Shown in pieces: positions 26,202 to 36,545 of a stretch of 64,000 nucleotides of DNA. Position 1 is the first letter of the stretch. Each line of letters starts with the position of its first letter. Origin of the DNA: Actibacterium sp. MT2.3-13A (GTDB lineage Bacteria > Pseudomonadota > Alphaproteobacteria > Rhodobacterales > Rhodobacteraceae); the NCBI RefSeq assembly GCF_018139985.1, contig NZ_JAGSOU010000001.1:310001-374000 (forward strand), given 5' to 3'. Below the pieces are notes generated by a model. It had not been told where the DNA came from. It saw nothing but the letters and a program-made list of their open reading frames with translations, and did not search any database. Position numbers and translations under genes: made by a program.

Positions 26202-27383
26202 ATGACGTTCCCCGAGCGGTTTTCGAACCTGCCAGAATATGCGTTTCCGCGGCTGCGGAGCCTTCTCGACGTGCACGCGCCGGGGGGCGAGGTCATGCAC
26301 ATGACCATCGGCGAGCCCAAGCACGCCTTCCCGTCCTGGGTGGCCGGGATCATCGCCGAGAATGCCGAAGGCTTCGGGAAATACCCGCCCAACGAGGGCT
26401 CGCCGGAACTGCGCGCCGCGATCTCCGGCTGGATCGCGCGCCGCTTCGGCGTGACGACCGATCCCGACACCCAGGTGATGGCGCTGAACGGCACGCGCGA
26501 GGGGCTGTTCAACGCGGCCCTCGCGCTCTGCCCCGAACAGGTGCGCGGCGCGCGCGCCGTGATCCTGATGCCGAACCCGTTCTACCAGGTCTACGCGGTG
26601 GCCGCGCTGGCCGTGGGGGCAGAGCCGGTCTATGTTCCAGCCGGGCCCGAGACCGGCTTCCTGCCCGATTACGGCGCGCTGGAGGCGGATCTGCTGGACC
26701 GGGTGGCGATTGCCTATCTCTGCTCGCCCTCGAACCCGCAAGGCGCGGTGGCCTCAGAAGGCTATTGGCGCGACCTGATCGGGCTGGCCGAGAAGCACGA
26801 TTTCCAGATCTTCGCGGATGAATGCTATGCCGAGATCTACCGCGGCGCGGCGCCCGTGGGGGCGCTGCAGGTGGCGCAGGACATGGGCGCCGATCCCGAG
26901 CGGGTGGTGATCTTCCATTCGCTGTCGAAACGCTCGAACCTGCCGGGGCTGCGCTCGGGCTTCGTGGCGGGCGGGCCGCACAGCATCGCGCGGGTGAAAC
27001 AGCTGCGCAACTATGCCGGCGCGCCGCTGCCTTTGCCGCTGCAATGCGCGTCCGAAAGGGTCTGGTCCGACGAGGCGCATGTCGAGGAGAACCGCGCGCT
27101 TTACCGCGAGAAATTCGAGATCGCGGACGAGATATTCGCCGGGTTGCCGGGTTATGTGCCGCCGCAGGCGGGGTTTTTCCTGTGGCTGCCGGTCGCGGAT
27201 GGCGAGGCCGCCGCGCTGAAGCTTTGGCAGGAAACCGGTGTGCGCGTGCTGCCCGGCGCCTATCTCGCGCGCGAGGTGGACGGCTACAATCCGGGCGCGG
27301 GCTTTATCCGGGTCGCCATGGTGGCCCCAAAACGAGAAATGCAGCGCGGGCTGATCATGCTTCGCGACTGCCTCTACGGGTAA
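26202..27383 (+). CDS. Class I/II aminotransferase, DapC-like
   Basis: A 393-residue PLP-dependent fold-type I aminotransferase. It starts with the [13 protein letters not shown] segment, has [12 protein letters not shown] and [10 protein letters not shown], and the PLP lysine in [16 protein letters not shown]. The [12 protein letters not shown] pattern is close to succinyldiaminopimelate transaminases (DapC) of lysine/peptidoglycan precursor synthesis; dapB lies elsewhere in this window. A different amino-acid aminotransferase cannot be excluded. It precedes ftsK by 13 bases and may share its transcript. Confidence 0.85.
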   Translation: MTFPERFSNLPEYAFPRLRSLLDVHAPGGEVMHMTIGEPKHAFPSWVAGIIAENAEGFGKYPPNEGSPELRAAISGWIARRFGVTTDPDTQVMALNGTREGLFNAALALCPEQVRGARAVILMPNPFYQVYAVAALAVGAEPVYVPAGPETGFLPDYGALEADLLDRVAIAYLCSPSNPQGAVASEGYWRDLIGLAEKHDFQIFADECYAEIYRGAAPVGALQVAQDMGADPERVVIFHSLSKRSNLPGLRSGFVAGGPHSIARVKQLRNYAGAPLPLPLQCASERVWSDEAHVEENRALYREKFEIADEIFAGLPGYVPPQAGFFLWLPVADGEAAALKLWQETGVRVLPGAYLAREVDGYNPGAGFIRVAMVAPKREMQRGLIMLRDCLYG

Positions 27384-27396
27384 GGGACAGAAGCAG

Positions 27397-30207
27397 ATGG
27401 CATCGTATCAGATGAAGCAGCGCGACCCGCTTTTCGATTCCAACATGCAGGCCGTGATCGAGCGGCGCGGCAAGGAATTGCTGGGCCTCGGCCTGATCGC
27501 GCTGGGCGTTCTGGTGGCGATGATGCTGGGCTCCTATGTGCCCGAGGATCCGAGCTGGCTGTCGGCCACAGACGAGCCCGCGGCCAACCTGCTGGGGCGC
27601 ACCGGCGCGATGATCGCGGCGCCGCTATACATCATCGCCGGGTTGGGCAGCTGGGGTCTGGCGGTCTGCCTGACGGGCTGGGGCCTGCGCTTCGTGCTGC
27701 ACCGGGGCGAGGAGCGCGCGCTGGGCCGGCTGATCTTCGCCCCGATCGCGATCGCGCTGGGCTCGGTCTATGCCTCGACCTTGGTGCCCTCCGAGGCGTG
27801 GACGCACAGCTTCGGCCTGGGCGGGCTGTTCGGCGACACGGTGCTGGCCGCGATCCTGAACATCCTGCCGATGGGTGCGGCGCCGGGGCTGAAGCTGATG
27901 GCGTTCCTCTCCGGCGTGGCGCTGGTGGCGATGGCGCTGTTCGTGCTGGGCTTCGACGGGCGCGAGCTGCGCCTCACCGGGCGCTTCCTTCTGGTGGGCA
28001 TGATCATGGCCTATGGCCGCCTGATGACCCTGCTGGGCCGCGGCGCCACCGGCGCGGTGCAGGGCGCCGCGCTGGCATGGCAGGCGCGCCGCGGGACCCG
28101 CCGCGATGCGGTGATCGACGACGGGGATCCCTTCGACGCGGCGGAATACACCCCCGCCCCCCTGGCCGCGCCCGAGCCGCGCACGAGGACCGGCCTACTG
28201 TCGCGCATGCCCGCCCTGATCAAGCGCGCCCCGGACCCGGAGCCGGAACTGGTCGAGCCCGAGTTCATCCCGCAGGGGCCGCTCCCGCAGGTGTCGGAGG
28301 ACCGCATCAAGGCCAAGATCGCCGACGTGATCAAGTCGCGCGCGCGCCAGCAGCAGAACCTGCAGGTCCGGCGCGCCGAGCCGCCCGTCGCGCGTGCCCG
28401 CGGCCCGCAGCCGCTGCTGCTCGACACCACTCCGCGCAGGGCCGCGCCGGTCGAGCCGCCGCTGACCGCCGGACAGATGACGATGCCCGCCGCGGGGCCC
28501 GCCGACGAGATGGAAAACATCTTCGATCCCGATGCGCAGCCGGCGCTCGCCGCGCCGATGCAGGCCTACGTCCCGCCCGTGGCCGAGCCGCGCAAGGTGG
28601 TGCAGCACCCGGTCAAGAAACCCGTCCAGCCCTCGCGCCAGGCCCGTGCCGAGGCGCAGCCGGCGCTGCAGTTCGACGACGCCGGCGCGGAGTCCGGCTA
28701 TGAGCATCCGCCGCTGTCGCTGCTGACCAGCCCGGTCAGCATCGAGCGACACCACCTCTCCGACGAGGCGTTGGAGGAAAACGCGCGGATGCTGGAGAAT
28801 GTGCTCGACGATTACGGCGTGAAGGGCGAGATCGTCTCGGTCCGCCCCGGCCCGGTGGTCACGATGTATGAGCTGGAGCCCGCGCCGGGCCTGAAGGCAT
28901 CCCGCGTGATCGGCCTGGCCGACGACATTGCGCGCAGCATGTCGGCGCTGTCGGCCCGGGTCTCGACCGTGCCGGGGCGCAGCGTGATCGGCATCGAGCT
29001 GCCGAACGAGAACCGCGAAAAGGTGGTGCTGCGCGAGATCCTCGCCTCTCGCGATTTCGGCGACGGCAACCAGAGCCTGCCCTTGGCGCTGGGCAAGGAT
29101 ATCGGCGGCGACGCGGTGGTGGCGAACCTTGCCAAGATGCCCCACCTGCTGATCGCGGGCACAACCGGCTCGGGCAAGTCGGTGGCGATCAACACCATGA
29201 TCCTGTCGCTGCTCTACAAGCTGACGCCCGAGGAATGCCGCCTGATCATGATCGACCCCAAGATGCTGGAACTCAGCGTCTATGACGGCATCCCGCACCT
29301 GCTGAGCCCTGTCGTCACCGACCCGAAAAAGGCCGTGGTGGCCCTGAAATGGGTCGTCGGCGAGATGGAGGACCGCTATCGCCGGATGTCCAAGATGGGC
29401 GTGCGGAATATCGAGGGCTACAACGGCCGGGTGCGCGACGCGCTGGCCAAGGGCGAGATGTTCTCGCGCACCGTCCAGACGGGTTTCGACGACGAAACCG
29501 GCGATCCGATCTTCGAGACCGAGGAATTCCAGCCCAGGACCCTGCCCTATATCGTCGTCATCGTCGACGAGATGGCCGACCTGATGATGGTCGCCGGCAA
29601 GGAGATCGAGGCCTGCATCCAGCGCCTCGCGCAGATGGCGCGGGCGAGCGGCATCCACCTGATCATGGCCACGCAGCGCCCCTCGGTCGATGTCATCACC
29701 GGCACGATCAAGGCGAACTTCCCGACCCGGATCTCGTTCCAGGTGACCTCCAAGATCGACAGCCGCACCATCCTGGGCGAGCAGGGCGCCGAGCAGCTGC
29801 TGGGCATGGGCGACATGCTCTACATGGCCGGGGGCAGCCGCATCACCCGCGTGCACGGCCCCTTCGTCAGCGACGAGGAGGTCGAGGAGATCGTGAATTT
29901 CCTCAAGGCCTACGGCCCGCCCGATTACGTCGGCGGCGTCGTGGACGGCCCCGACGAGGAGAAGGAAAGCGATATCGACGCGGTTCTGGGCCTCGGCGGC
30001 AACACCAATTCAGACGACGCGCTGTACGATCAGGCCGTGGCGATCGTGCTGAAGGACCGCAAATGCTCCACCTCCTATATCCAGCGCAAGCTGGCCATCG
30101 GCTACAACAAGGCCGCGCGGCTGGTCGAGCAGATGGAGGAGGAGGGCGTGGTCTCGGCCTCCAACCATGTCGGCAAGCGCGAGATCCTGGTGCCTGAGCA
30201 ACATTAG
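27397..30207 (+). CDS. ftsK: DNA translocase FtsK
   Basis: A 936-residue FtsK. Four or so N-terminal membrane segments lie within residues ~25-200 ([38 protein letters not shown]). A Pro/Ala-rich linker follows, and the C-terminal motor has Walker [13 protein letters not shown] near residue 590 and Walker [13 protein letters not shown]. The extreme C-terminal gamma winged helix ([22 protein letters not shown]) reads KOPS-type polar sequences. It pumps chromosome dimers at the division septum and activates XerCD. It is followed by lolA after a 66-base gap. Confidence 0.97.
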   Translation: MASYQMKQRDPLFDSNMQAVIERRGKELLGLGLIALGVLVAMMLGSYVPEDPSWLSATDEPAANLLGRTGAMIAAPLYIIAGLGSWGLAVCLTGWGLRFVLHRGEERALGRLIFAPIAIALGSVYASTLVPSEAWTHSFGLGGLFGDTVLAAILNILPMGAAPGLKLMAFLSGVALVAMALFVLGFDGRELRLTGRFLLVGMIMAYGRLMTLLGRGATGAVQGAALAWQARRGTRRDAVIDDGDPFDAAEYTPAPLAAPEPRTRTGLLSRMPALIKRAPDPEPELVEPEFIPQGPLPQVSEDRIKAKIADVIKSRARQQQNLQVRRAEPPVARARGPQPLLLDTTPRRAAPVEPPLTAGQMTMPAAGPADEMENIFDPDAQPALAAPMQAYVPPVAEPRKVVQHPVKKPVQPSRQARAEAQPALQFDDAGAESGYEHPPLSLLTSPVSIERHHLSDEALEENARMLENVLDDYGVKGEIVSVRPGPVVTMYELEPAPGLKASRVIGLADDIARSMSALSARVSTVPGRSVIGIELPNENREKVVLREILASRDFGDGNQSLPLALGKDIGGDAVVANLAKMPHLLIAGTTGSGKSVAINTMILSLLYKLTPEECRLIMIDPKMLELSVYDGIPHLLSPVVTDPKKAVVALKWVVGEMEDRYRRMSKMGVRNIEGYNGRVRDALAKGEMFSRTVQTGFDDETGDPIFETEEFQPRTLPYIVVIVDEMADLMMVAGKEIEACIQRLAQMARASGIHLIMATQRPSVDVITGTIKANFPTRISFQVTSKIDSRTILGEQGAEQLLGMGDMLYMAGGSRITRVHGPFVSDEEVEEIVNFLKAYGPPDYVGGVVDGPDEEKESDIDAVLGLGGNTNSDDALYDQAVAIVLKDRKCSTSYIQRKLAIGYNKAARLVEQMEEEGVVSASNHVGKREILVPEQH

Positions 30208-30273
30208 GCCCGCGCACCGTTTCGTGAGCGTTTCCCCGGTGAAACCTCGGGCGCGAAGGATTAGATTGGGAAC

Positions 30274-30882
30274 ATGAAAGCACTGCACCTGATCCTTGCG
30301 CCCGCGTTCTGGGCCGCCACGCTCCTGCCCGGCTGGGCCGAGAAGATCCCGCTCGACCAGATCTCGGGCTATCTGAACAGCTTCACCACCGCGCAGGCCG
30401 CGTTCACCCAGATCAACGCCGATGGCTCGACCTCGACCGGACAGCTTTATATCAAGCGGCCCGGCCGGGTGCGTTTCGAATATGACGCGCCCGACGACAG
30501 CCTGGTGATGGCCGGCGGCGGGCAGGTGGCGATCTTCGACGCCAAGTCGAACCAGCCGCCCGAGCAATACCCGCTGAAGCGCACGCCGCTGAACCTGATC
30601 TTGGAGAGCGAGGTCGATCTGGCGCGCGCCGAGATGGTGGTGGGCCACAGCAGCGAGGGCGCGGCCACCACCGTCGTCGCGCAGGACCCCGAGCACCCGG
30701 AATACGGCACCATCTCTCTGGTGTTCACCGGCGCGCCGGTGCAGCTGCGGCAATGGATCATCACCGGCGAGGACGGCGCGCAGACCACCGTGGTGCTCGG
30801 CGACATGGCCCTGGGGGTCGATCTGTCCCCGCGCCTGTTCAACATCGTCCTCGAGGTCCAGGCGCGCGGCTTGAACGATTAG
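30274..30882 (+). CDS. lolA: Outer membrane lipoprotein carrier protein LolA
   Basis: A 202-residue periplasmic protein with a Sec signal peptide (cleavage after about Ala22, GWA/EKIP). The mature part has the LolA features FTQINADGSTSTGQLYIKRPGRVRFEYDAPDDSLVMAGG, an incomplete beta-barrel that carries lipoproteins from LolCDE to LolB. It is convergent with a lipoprotein lytic transglycosylase. The order ftsK-lolA is widely conserved in proteobacteria. Confidence 0.94.
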   Translation: MKALHLILAPAFWAATLLPGWAEKIPLDQISGYLNSFTTAQAAFTQINADGSTSTGQLYIKRPGRVRFEYDAPDDSLVMAGGGQVAIFDAKSNQPPEQYPLKRTPLNLILESEVDLARAEMVVGHSSEGAATTVVAQDPEHPEYGTISLVFTGAPVQLRQWIITGEDGAQTTVVLGDMALGVDLSPRLFNIVLEVQARGLND

Positions 30883-30889
30883 CGGAGGA

Positions 30890-31465
30890 TCAGCGGCAGC
30901 GCCTGAGCTGCTGGTCGTAGAGCGCTGCGCGACTGGCCACCTGGTCGGCCACCCGCATCAGCCAGGCCTTGCCGCGGTGGCTGCCCCGGGCAAAGCCCGA
31001 GTGACCCTCGTGATAGGCGAGATACTGGTTGCGCGCGTCGCCCAGCGACACGCCGTTCTTCTGGCGCGTCTGGGTCATGTACCACCCCATGAAATCGGTG
31101 GCGTCACGGATATCGTCCCGCTTGGCCCGGCGGTTGCCGGTGGCGCGGCGGTATTCGTCCCAGGTGCCGTCCAGCGCCTGGCTGTAGCCGTAGGCCGAGG
31201 ATTGCCGGCCCATCGGTATCACCCCCAGCGCGAAGCGCAGCGGCGTGCGGGCGTTGCCGTCGAACTTGCTCTCCTGATGGATGACGGCCATCTGGACGTG
31301 CACCGGCACGCCCCAGCGGCGCTCGGTCTTGCGCATGGCCCGCAGGTATTTCGGGCGCTGGTCGACGATGCTGCACGCGTTGTCGAGGTTGCGTGGCGGT
31401 GTCCTGTCACCGCCGCCGCAGCCCGCCAGCACGAGCGCAAGCATCACGAGAAGAACTCTGCTCAT
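30890..31465 (-). CDS. Lytic transglycosylase SLT-domain lipoprotein
   Basis: A 191-residue protein. The lipobox LVLAGC gives Cys16 for acylation, so it should sit in the outer membrane facing peptidoglycan. The SLT-like domain has the catalytic glutamate in AVIHQESKFDGNA (Glu65), followed by AYGYSQALDGTWDEYRRATG and a GYMT-like WYMTQT segment. These enzymes cleave between MurNAc and GlcNAc with anhydro-MurNAc formation. It is convergent with lolA with seven bases between stops. Confidence 0.92.
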   Translation of the reverse strand: MSRVLLVMLALVLAGCGGGDRTPPRNLDNACSIVDQRPKYLRAMRKTERRWGVPVHVQMAVIHQESKFDGNARTPLRFALGVIPMGRQSSAYGYSQALDGTWDEYRRATGNRRAKRDDIRDATDFMGWYMTQTRQKNGVSLGDARNQYLAYHEGHSGFARGSHRGKAWLMRVADQVASRAALYDQQLRRCR

Positions 31466-31540
31466 CTGCCCCTCGCATTCTTTTGTTTTGCCCGATCATA
31501 GCGAATCGGTGCCGCCGGCGAAAGGCACTCCGGCGCGGGT

Positions 31541-32422
31541 TCAGATCAGAAATGCGAGAGTGAGGGGGATGGTCGCGACCGACAGCAGGGTGGAGACCAC
31601 CACGAGGCCCGCGACGGCATCGGACTCGGCGCCGTATTTCTCGGCCAGCAGGTAGGAGGTGACGGCCACCGGGGTCGAGACCTGCAGAACCAGCACCGCG
31701 AAGGGCACCGGATCGAGGTCGAACCAGCGGCCCACGGCCACGCCGGCCGCGATGCACAGCACAACCTTGACGACGGACAGCCACACCGCGCGGCCCAGCC
31801 GCCCCGGATGCATCCGCGCCACCGCGACGCCCAGCGTGATCAGCATCACCGGGATCGCCATCTGGCCGATCAGCTTCAGCGTGTTGGTCAGGAAGGGCGG
31901 CGTTTCCCAGCCCTGCCACAGGAACAGCCCGCCCAGCAGCGTCGCGCCGACCAGCGGCTCCTTGACCGCCTTGAGGATCGAACCGCCACCTGAGACCAGC
32001 CAAACCCCTATGGTGAAAGAATAAATCGCCATCACCGCGAAGACGACCACGGCATAGCCCAGCCCCGCCTCGCCGAAGGCGAACAGCGCCAGCGGCAGGC
32101 CCATGTTGCCGGTATTGCCGAAAATGATCGGCGCCAGGTAGGTGCGGATCTCAAGCCGCGCCAGCGCCACCACCGCCAGGCACAGCGCCGTCACCACCGC
32201 ATAGGCCGCGACCGCGGCCAGCGACAGGGTGGTCAGGGCCTGCGGGTCGATCTCGGTCTGCATCAGCGCGGTGAAAATCAGGCAGGGCACCGACAGGGTC
32301 ATCGCCAGCCGTGTGACGAACTCCACCCGGTATTCGAAGCCCAGCTTGACCCATGCGTAGCCGATCACGGCCAGCAGGAACACCGGGGCCACGATCTCCA
32401 GAACTGTCAGAACAAGGTTCAC
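31541..32422 (-). CDS. AEC (auxin efflux carrier) family transporter
   Basis: A 293-residue membrane protein with about ten hydrophobic segments and the AEC layout: an N-terminal bundle with VIGYAWVKLGFEYR, a central NTGNMGLPLALFAFG motif (the family's conserved crossover NxGN...LP), and C-terminal QVSTPVAVTSYLLAEKYG. AEC members export organic acids or auxin-like compounds in a proton-coupled way. The start appears to be a GTG at 32422, with AAGGG twelve bases upstream. It is divergent from hspQ. Confidence 0.9.
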   Translation of the reverse strand: MNLVLTVLEIVAPVFLLAVIGYAWVKLGFEYRVEFVTRLAMTLSVPCLIFTALMQTEIDPQALTTLSLAAVAAYAVVTALCLAVVALARLEIRTYLAPIIFGNTGNMGLPLALFAFGEAGLGYAVVVFAVMAIYSFTIGVWLVSGGGSILKAVKEPLVGATLLGGLFLWQGWETPPFLTNTLKLIGQMAIPVMLITLGVAVARMHPGRLGRAVWLSVVKVVLCIAAGVAVGRWFDLDPVPFAVLVLQVSTPVAVTSYLLAEKYGAESDAVAGLVVVSTLLSVATIPLTLAFLI

Positions 32423-32506
32423 AGATTGTTTCCCTTAATTTCGGGCGCGCGGATGGACATCGGCCCGCGCGAAGGAGTAGTAAAGGACGTTGAGGGGCGC
32501 AATGAC

Positions 32507-32833
32507 ATGCTGAAGTCGCACGCGAAATTTCATCTCGGGCAGATCGTCCGCCACCGGAAGCATCCCTTCCGGGGGGTGGTTTTCGACGTCGACGCGATGT
32601 TCTCCAACACCGAGGAATGGTATCGCGCGATTCCCGAGGACAGCCGCCCGTCCAAGGACCAGCCGTTTTACCACCTGCTGGCCGAGAACGATCAGAGCTA
32701 CTACGTCGCCTATGTTTCCGAGCAGAACCTTCTGCCCGACGAGACCGGCGAGCCGGTGGACCATCCCGACCTCGAAGACCTGTTCGGCGAGTTCGAAGAT
32801 GGCCACTACCCTCTGCAATTCCAGCTGAACTGA
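32507..32833 (+). CDS. hspQ: Heat-shock protein HspQ (hemimethylated-DNA-binding YccV family)
   Basis: A 108-residue HspQ/YccV protein. It starts MLKSHAKFHLGQIVRHRKHPFRGVVFDVDAMFSN (split by context), with the family's FYHLLAENDQSYYVAYVSEQNL core. In E. coli HspQ enhances Lon proteolysis and binds hemimethylated oriC DNA; a Lon-domain protein gene lies ~10 kb upstream. The ATG at 32507 is preferred to earlier in-frame codons because the family starts there and GAGGGG lies ten bases before. A 16-base palindrome (32833-32848) overlaps its stop. Confidence 0.92.
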   Translation: MLKSHAKFHLGQIVRHRKHPFRGVVFDVDAMFSNTEEWYRAIPEDSRPSKDQPFYHLLAENDQSYYVAYVSEQNLLPDETGEPVDHPDLEDLFGEFEDGHYPLQFQLN

Positions 32834-32848
32834 GCCGCCGCGGCGGCT
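32833..32848. terminator. GC palindrome between convergent hspQ and ggt
   Basis: Perfect 16-base palindrome AGCCGCCGCGGCGGCT. As RNA it would form an 8-bp hairpin in both directions, though no U-tract follows on either strand, so it is only a weak bidirectional terminator candidate. Confidence 0.35.
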
Positions 32849-32858
32849 GGCGCCGGGC

Positions 32859-34439
32859 TTAGTAGCCCAGCGCGCAACCGTCCTTGCGCGGATCCGATGC
32901 GCCCTGCAGGACGCCACTCTCGTGGTCGATGAGGATGGCCTGCGCGCCGCCGATCGGAGCGCCGGGGATCGACACCTTGTGGCCCATTTCGGCCAGTTCG
33001 GCGCGCACCTTGTCGGAATAGCCACGCTCGACCTTCATGTCGCCCGCGTCCGAGAAGGAGCGCGGCGCGTCGATCGCGGCCTGCGGGTGCATTCCGAAAT
33101 CCACCACGTTGGTCAGGAAACGCGCGTGACCGTTGGGCTGATAGGCACCGCCCATCACGCCGAAGGGCATGATGACCTTGCCGTTCTTCTTCAGCATGCC
33201 GGGGATGATGGTATGCATCGGGCGCTTGCCGCCGGCGGCCTCGTTCGGGTGGCCCGCCTCCAGCGTGAAGCCCGCGCCGCGGTTCTGGAAGTTGATCCCG
33301 AACTTGTCCGTCGCCAGCCCCGAGCCGAAGCTGTGGAAGACCGAGTAGATCAGCGACACCACCATGCGGTCCTTGTCGACCACGGTGATATAGATCGTGT
33401 CCTTGTGCACCGCCTCCGACAGCTTGTGCGGGTCGGCCATGGCGCGCGCGGGGTCGATCAGCGCCGCCAGCTTCGCCGCCGTCTCCGGCGCCAGCATGTG
33501 CGCGAGCCGGGTCGTGTAATCGGCATCGGCGATGATGCGGTTGCGCGTGTCATAGGCCAGCTTCGCCGCTTCGGCCTCGATATGGGCGCGCTGGGCGCCG
33601 AAGGGCTCCATCGCGGCCAGGTCGAAATGGCTCAGGATATTGGCCATCAGGATCGCCGTGGCGCCGTGGCCGTTGGGCGGATGCTCGACCAGTTCGATTT
33701 CCTTGTAGGTTCCGCTGATCGGGGTGGTGTAGGTGCACTCGGTGGCGGCGAAATCCTCCAGGGTATGCGTGCCCCCCAACGCGCGCAGCGAGCTGACCAT
33801 GTCCTCGGCCACCTCGCCCTCGTAGAAACCTGCACGGCCCTGATCGGCGATGCGGCGCAGCACCTCGGCCTGGCCGGGGGCGCGGAACACCTGGCCGGGC
33901 GCGGGCGCCTTGCCGTCCAGCAGGTAATAGTCGCGCGCGGCGCCCTGCAGGCGCTGCTCGGCCTCGGCCCAGTCGAAGGCGGTCCGCGGCGCCACCGGCA
34001 CGCCCTCTTCGGCGTAGCGGATGGCCGGCGCCAGGCTCGCGGCGATCCCGGCGCGGCCATGGTCCTGCGACAGCCGGCAGAAGGCGTCGATCGCGCCGGG
34101 CACGGTCACCGCATGGGCATGGCCCAGCGGCATGGTCGCGTGGCCCTCGGCGCGCAGCGCCTCGGCCGACAGGCCCGCCGGCGCCCGGCCCGAGCCGTTC
34201 AGCGCGATCACTTCCTCGCCGCCCGCGGGCTTGACCAGGACGAAACAGTCGCCGCCGATCCCGGTCATCTGCGGTTCGCAGATCCCCAGGACCACCGCGC
34301 CGGCAATGGCGGCATCCACCGCGTTGCCGCCTTTTTCCAGCATCTCCACGGCCACTTTGGCGGCCAGCGGATGCGACGTTGCGCACAGGCCATTCTGTGC
34401 AAAAACCGGCGATCGGCCGGGCAGGTGAAAATCGCGCAT
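32859..34439 (-). CDS. ggt: Gamma-glutamyltransferase family protein
   Basis: A 526-residue Ntn-hydrolase. The N-terminal ATSHPLAAKVAVEMLEKGGNAVDAAIAG is the family's opening, and the chain is expected to cleave itself before Thr in KDTIYITVVDKDRMVVS, which aligns with the catalytic Thr of E. coli Ggt. The small-subunit portion includes the family's GGKRPMHTIIPGM and GVMGGAYQPNGHARFL motifs. No clear signal peptide is seen (MRDFHLPGRSPVF), unlike periplasmic GGTs, so it may act in the cytoplasm or on other gamma-glutamyl substrates. A GAGGGG lies close upstream of two tandem ATGs (34442, 34439). Confidence 0.85.
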   Translation of the reverse strand: MRDFHLPGRSPVFAQNGLCATSHPLAAKVAVEMLEKGGNAVDAAIAGAVVLGICEPQMTGIGGDCFVLVKPAGGEEVIALNGSGRAPAGLSAEALRAEGHATMPLGHAHAVTVPGAIDAFCRLSQDHGRAGIAASLAPAIRYAEEGVPVAPRTAFDWAEAEQRLQGAARDYYLLDGKAPAPGQVFRAPGQAEVLRRIADQGRAGFYEGEVAEDMVSSLRALGGTHTLEDFAATECTYTTPISGTYKEIELVEHPPNGHGATAILMANILSHFDLAAMEPFGAQRAHIEAEAAKLAYDTRNRIIADADYTTRLAHMLAPETAAKLAALIDPARAMADPHKLSEAVHKDTIYITVVDKDRMVVSLIYSVFHSFGSGLATDKFGINFQNRGAGFTLEAGHPNEAAGGKRPMHTIIPGMLKKNGKVIMPFGVMGGAYQPNGHARFLTNVVDFGMHPQAAIDAPRSFSDAGDMKVERGYSDKVRAELAEMGHKVSIPGAPIGGAQAILIDHESGVLQGASDPRKDGCALGY

Positions 34440-34792
34440 CATCCCCTCGCTCGTGTTGCGGGCGCAACAATAGGCCGAGTTCGGGGGAATGCAATCACAA
34501 GCGATGTGGAGGGGGAGAGTACCTCGACGCCACGCACTGGGTGGGGGCTGTTGACGCAGCGCCGAGGGAAGCCATATGCAGCTACGTCTCCAACCCTGCC
34601 AACCTATTCCGGCCGAGTTGTGGAGGCATTGCGGCGCCTTTGTGGCAAAGATCCCCGGCCACGCGCCGATGCGGTTCCCCCTTTTCTCCTGGCGCGGATC
34701 CGTGCCAGTGTCGCCGGCGACCCCTGGCATGGGGCTGGACGCCGACCCTGGCGGTCCGGCACCCGCCGGGCAGGGAGTTGAAGGAGAATGAC
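34440..34792. other. 353-bp divergent intergenic region
   Basis: Between the ggt start (minus) and the thiolase start (plus). It contains no convincing ORF: the longest ATG-initiated reading is 71 codons from 34576 with no recognisable homology. I see no strong hairpin or repeat. It must hold the two divergent promoters, but no hexamers stand out. An AAGGAG RBS for the thiolase lies at 34781-34786. Confidence 0.6.
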
Positions 34793-35965
34793 ATGGAAAA
34801 GGTGGTGATCTGCGGCGCGGCCCGCACCCCCATGGCGGGGTTCCAGGGCGATTTCGCCGAGGCGGACGCGCCCACGCTGGGCGGCGCGGCAATCCGGGCC
34901 GCGCTGGCGGGCGCGGGCGTCGAAACGGTCGAGGAGCTGCTGATGGGCTGCGTCCTGCCCGCCGGCATCGGCCAGGCGCCGGCGCGGCAGGCGGGCTTCA
35001 AGGCGGGCCTCGGCGAAGAGGTCCCGGCCACCACCGTCAACAAGATGTGCGGCTCGGGCATGAAGACGGTGATGCTGGCCCATGACCAGCTGGCGCTGGG
35101 GCGCAACGCGCTGCTCTGCGCGGGCGGCATGGAAAGCATGACCAACGCCCCCTACCTGCTGCCCAAGATGCGCGGCGGCGCTCGCCTCGGCCACGGCCAG
35201 GTGATCGACCACATGTTCCTCGACGGGCTTGAGGATGCCTATGACAAGGGCCGCCTGATGGGCACCTTCGCCGAGGATTGCGCCGAGACTTTCCAGTTTA
35301 CGCGCGAGGCGCAGGACGACTACGCGCTCACCTCGCTGTCGAATGCGCTCGCGGCCCAGAAATCCGGCGCCTTCGAGGGCGAGATCACGCCCGTGACACT
35401 CGCCACCCGCAAGGGCGAGGTCACCATCGCCGAGGACGAACAGCCCGGCAAGGCGCGCCCCGAGAAGATCCCGCATCTCAAACCGGCCTTTCGCAAGGAC
35501 GGCACGGTGACGCCGGCCAATTCCTCCTCGATCTCCGACGGTGCCGCCGCGCTCGTGCTCGCCACCGAGGCCGAGGCGCGCGCGCGCGACCTGCCCATCC
35601 GCGCCCGCATCATGGGCCACGCCTCCCACGCCCAGGCGCCGGGCTGGTTCACCACCGCCCCGGTCCCGGCGGCGCAGAAACTGCTCGACCGTCTCGGCTG
35701 GTCGAAAGAGGATGTCGACCTGTGGGAGGTGAACGAGGCCTTCGCCGTCGTCCCCATGGCCTTCATGCACGAGATGGGCATTCCGCGCGACAGGATGAAC
35801 GTCAACGGCGGCGCCTGCGCGCTGGGCCACCCGATCGGCGCCTCGGGCGCGCGCATCATCGTGACGCTTCTCAACGCGCTGGAAAAGCGCGGGCTGAAAC
35901 GCGGCGTCGCGGCGATCTGCATCGGCGGCGGCGAGGGCACCGCCATCGCCATCGAACGCCCCTGA
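34793..35965 (+). CDS. Acetyl-CoA C-acetyltransferase (thiolase family)
   Basis: A 390-residue thiolase. The acyl-enzyme Cys86 is in NKMCGSGMK; the C-terminal catalytic His (NGGACALGHPIGASG) and Cys (CIGGGEGTAI) complete the active site. The length and ARTPMAGFQGDF start fit a degradative/biosynthetic beta-ketothiolase, which condenses or cleaves acetyl-CoA and acyl-CoA. The ATG at 34793 is backed by AAGGAG. The enoyl-CoA hydratase-like gene at 6440 is too far to be linked. Specificity is not set by the sequence. Confidence 0.94.
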   Translation: MEKVVICGAARTPMAGFQGDFAEADAPTLGGAAIRAALAGAGVETVEELLMGCVLPAGIGQAPARQAGFKAGLGEEVPATTVNKMCGSGMKTVMLAHDQLALGRNALLCAGGMESMTNAPYLLPKMRGGARLGHGQVIDHMFLDGLEDAYDKGRLMGTFAEDCAETFQFTREAQDDYALTSLSNALAAQKSGAFEGEITPVTLATRKGEVTIAEDEQPGKARPEKIPHLKPAFRKDGTVTPANSSSISDGAAALVLATEAEARARDLPIRARIMGHASHAQAPGWFTTAPVPAAQKLLDRLGWSKEDVDLWEVNEAFAVVPMAFMHEMGIPRDRMNVNGGACALGHPIGASGARIIVTLLNALEKRGLKRGVAAICIGGGEGTAIAIERP

Positions 35966-35966
35966 C

Positions 35967-36019
35967 CTTTTCTTCTGGCCATAAATATCCTCGGGGGTCC
36001 GGGGGCAGACAGCCCCCGG
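35967..36019 (-). repeat. Hairpin plus diverged GAGGATATTTATGGCC repeat element
   Basis: Read on the minus strand, an 8-bp GC stem (+ arms 35999-36006 and 36012-36019) is followed by CCCCCGAGGATATTTATGG and GCCAGAAGAAAAG. It shares the GAG-TATTT...GCCA-AGAAGA pattern with the elements at 18092 and 54793. It lies between thiolase and the GAF gene, both on the plus strand, so in its own orientation it does not terminate either. Confidence 0.55.
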
Positions 36020-36044
36020 TCCTCCATGTCACAGGGGCACCGAC

Positions 36045-36506
36045 ATGCGGGCAGATTACGACGAACTCTCCAAGACCATCGCCGCGCTGACGGAGGGCGA
36101 AACCGACGCGGTCGCCCTGATGGCCACCCTCGCCTGCGAGATCCACCACGCCGACGACCGCTTCGACTGGACGGGGTTCTACCGCAACGTGGGCAACGAG
36201 ACCCTCAAGATCGGCCCCTATCAGGGCGGGCACGGGTGCCTGGTGATCCCCTTCGCGCGCGGCGTCTGCGGCGCCGCCGCCCGCACCGGCGAGATCCAGC
36301 TGGTGCCCGATGTCGACGCCTTCCCCGGTCATATCGCCTGCGCCTCCTCCACCCGGTCCGAGATCGTGCTGCCGGTCTGGAACGGGGCGGGCGATCTTAT
36401 CGGGGTGCTCGACATCGACAGCGACCAGCCCGGCGCCTTCACCCAGCGGGACGCCGAGGGTCTGTCGGCGATTCTGCGCCGGGTCTTCGGGGCCCTGCCC
36501 GGCTGA
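36045..36506 (+). CDS. msrC: Free methionine-(R)-sulfoxide reductase (GAF domain)
   Basis: A 153-residue GAF-domain protein of the fRMsr/YebR type, which reduces free Met-R-sulfoxide with thioredoxin. Conserved cysteines Cys65 (GHGCLVIP), Cys75 (RGVCGAAA) and Cys99 (HIACAS), corresponding to the catalytic and resolving residues, are all present, along with the GPYQGG and VPDVDAFPGHIAC motifs and the DxDSD metal/active-site segment VLDIDSDQ. It starts 80 bases after the thiolase. It probably serves oxidative stress defence, matching the peroxiredoxin gene at 38797. Confidence 0.92.
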   Translation: MRADYDELSKTIAALTEGETDAVALMATLACEIHHADDRFDWTGFYRNVGNETLKIGPYQGGHGCLVIPFARGVCGAAARTGEIQLVPDVDAFPGHIACASSTRSEIVLPVWNGAGDLIGVLDIDSDQPGAFTQRDAEGLSAILRRVFGALPG

Positions 36507-36545
36507 ACCCTTGCCGTCCGGGGCCAAAGCCGCTAGGCGCCCCGG

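Noticed and set aside
34440-34792. Small ORF in the ggt-thiolase gap
   Set aside because: Best candidate (71 codons from 34576) shows no homology, has no clear RBS and its composition looks non-coding.
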